From contig NZ_VCCH02000010.1 of NCBI RefSeq assembly GCF_005938675.2, positions 62,001 to 126,000 of the forward strand: 64,000 nt of DNA, in the 5' to 3' direction. Origin of the DNA: Mycobacterium sp. KBS0706 (lineage in GTDB: Bacteria; Pseudomonadota; Alphaproteobacteria; DSM-16000; Inquilinaceae). The notes below the pieces were generated by a model that was not told the origin of the DNA, made no database searches, and was given only the letters and a program-made list of their open reading frames with translations. Of this stretch, positions 63,375-64,000 are shown in pieces (position 1 is the first letter of the stretch; the number at the start of each line of letters is the position of its first letter). Made by a program: the position numbers and the translations under genes.

Positions 63375-63423
63375 GCGACATTCCGCGACAAACCCGCCGG
63401 CCGGTCGGCACAGTTCTGCGACA
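63375..63423. promoter_or_regulatory. Tandem GCGACA direct repeats ahead of the cytochrome operon
   Basis: GCGACA at 63375-63380 and 63385-63390 are spaced exactly ten bases, one helical turn, as OmpR-family dimers prefer; a third copy is at 63418-63423. This lies 45-95 bases ahead of the gene at 63469. Confidence 0.45.
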
Positions 63424-63468
63424 AGCGGCCGGCATGGTGCGTGAGCATCAGTGAAAGGGATGACCCCC

Positions 63469-63804
63469 ATGCACGACGCGACACAGATCCGGCCGGCCAT
63501 TGCCATCGAGGGCGGGTCGGCGATCGATCCGGAGCACATCGAGCCCGGCTGGCGCCCGCCGGTCGACCGGCTGGCCCTCAGCTGGAACGAGGTCGCGGCC
63601 GGCTGGCTGGCCGCCTGCGGGCTGCTGGCGATCCTGGGCGTGACCGCGATCATCGGCCATCAGCCGATGGGCGAGCCGGTCTACCGCTCGGTCGGCCTGG
63701 CCGGGCCTGGCCCGGCGGCCGGCACCGAGATCTGCCACGGGGAGACGCCAGCCCAGGTCGCCAACCCCTTCCTCCCGGCTGCGCGGCCGCCGGGCCAGGC
63801 CTGA
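63469..63804 (+). CDS. Small membrane protein, 111 residues
   Basis: 111 residues from ATG 63469; a GTG at 63451 is possible. Basic or polar N-terminus, one membrane helix at about residues 46-66 (WLAACGLLAILGVTAIIG), then a soluble tail with one Cys (EICHGETPAQ) that could face the periplasm. No family recognised. It precedes a cytochrome c gene by 22 bases, so it may be an accessory membrane protein for that cytochrome. Confidence 0.65.
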   Translation: MHDATQIRPAIAIEGGSAIDPEHIEPGWRPPVDRLALSWNEVAAGWLAACGLLAILGVTAIIGHQPMGEPVYRSVGLAGPGPAAGTEICHGETPAQVANPFLPAARPPGQA

Positions 63805-63826
63805 CCGAATGGAGAGCTGCTTCGTG

Positions 63827-64000
63827 ATGACCCGTCCGGCTATGCTGCTGGCCTTTGCGGCGCTGTTCGCCGCCCCCTTGCCCGCTTTCGCGCAGGATGC
63901 CGCGGCCGGCGAGCGCGCCTTCCGCACGCGCTGCGCCTCCTGCCACAGCGTCGAGCCTGGGCAGAACCGGGCCGGGCCCAGCCTGGCCGGCGTGGTCGGC
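63827..64000 (+). CDS. Class I cytochrome c, 5' part only
   Basis: 58 residues before the window ends. Signal peptide (MTRPAMLLAFAALFAAPLPA, cleavage near FAQD), then AAAGERAFRTRCASCHSVEP with the CxxCH haem-binding motif, and AGPSLAGVVG, the strand after the haem that is typical of cytochrome c2-type proteins. GGAGAG is ten bases ahead; a GTG three bases upstream is also possible. A periplasmic electron carrier. Confidence 0.88.
   Translation, partial: MTRPAMLLAFAALFAAPLPAFAQDAAAGERAFRTRCASCHSVEPGQNRAGPSLAGVVG

Overview
The window is about 64 kb of high-GC DNA. Its gene content (TRAP and ABC uptake systems, TerC, NrsF-type anti-sigma, GlxA/AraC and FadR/GntR regulators, hyf-like complex genes, palindromic intergenic repeats) points to a free-living or plant/soil-associated alphaproteobacterium, probably Rhodospirillales (Azospirillum/Inquilinus-like). 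The lineage is an inference from style and composition. No rRNA, tRNA or CRISPR was seen. Genes are dense, and many neighbours overlap by 1-4 bases, which indicates translational coupling.

Layout. 1-7.2 kb (+): the end of hyfB, then hyfC, hyfE, hyfF, hyfG, hyfI, an SMP-30 lactonase-like gene and inorganic pyrophosphatase. The complex resembles hydrogenase-4, but its large subunit lacks the Ni-Fe cysteine motifs. 7.3-8.6 kb: a 5'-truncated chromate transporter abuts a 5'-truncated VapC toxin, a rearrangement scar. 8.8-16.8 kb: a sugar module of GH2 glycosidase, ABC importer (binding protein and two permeases), galactonate-dehydratase-like enzyme and FadR/GntR regulator around a divergent promoter with dyad repeats. 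16.8-21.5 kb (-): a YhaO/YhaN (SbcDC-like) nuclease-ATPase pair. 21.6-23.6 kb (-): acyl-CoA dehydrogenase and MaoC-like hydratase. 23.7-27.0 kb (-): an APC-family permease embedded among five small unknown proteins, four of them clearly membrane-associated, including a 47-residue one.

27.1-32.4 kb is a looser island with AT-rich spacers: two paralogous GNAT acetyltransferases, an aldo/keto reductase, a dimethylargininase-like hydrolase (DDAH) and a protein-arginine-methyltransferase-like enzyme (PRMT fold with double-E loop and SHW motif). The first GNAT and the DDAH gene share a duplicated promoter-plus-stem-loop leader. 32.5-39.1 kb (-): an OsmU/OpuC-type quaternary amine ABC transporter downstream of an isochorismatase-type hydrolase and a DddP-like M24 enzyme, with a GlxA-type regulator; an alpha/beta hydrolase is divergent.

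40.3-44.5 kb (+): two secreted glycan-active proteins, an Asp-box propeller related to GH74 and a GH5 glucanase with two N-terminal beta-sandwich modules. 44.5-45.7 kb (-): ECF sigma factor and NrsF-type anti-sigma factor. 46.1-52.4 kb (+): a tightly packed run of TTC38-like protein, membrane protein, ThDP enzyme carrying an in-frame palindromic repeat, OpgC-like acyltransferase, secreted esterase, 46-residue coiled-coil protein and YHS protein.

52.5-59.1 kb is a quinate/shikimate-to-protocatechuate module: TRAP transporter (dctQMP), QsuB/QuiC-type dehydroshikimate dehydratase, TetR regulator and NAD-type shikimate/quinate dehydrogenase, with the same operator in front of both the TRAP operon and the dehydrogenase. 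59.5-64 kb: TerC, a convergent terminator, an OmpR/EnvZ-type two-component system, a short class III nucleotide cyclase, a small membrane protein and the start of a cytochrome c gene. GCGACA repeats precede both the cyclase and the cytochrome operon.
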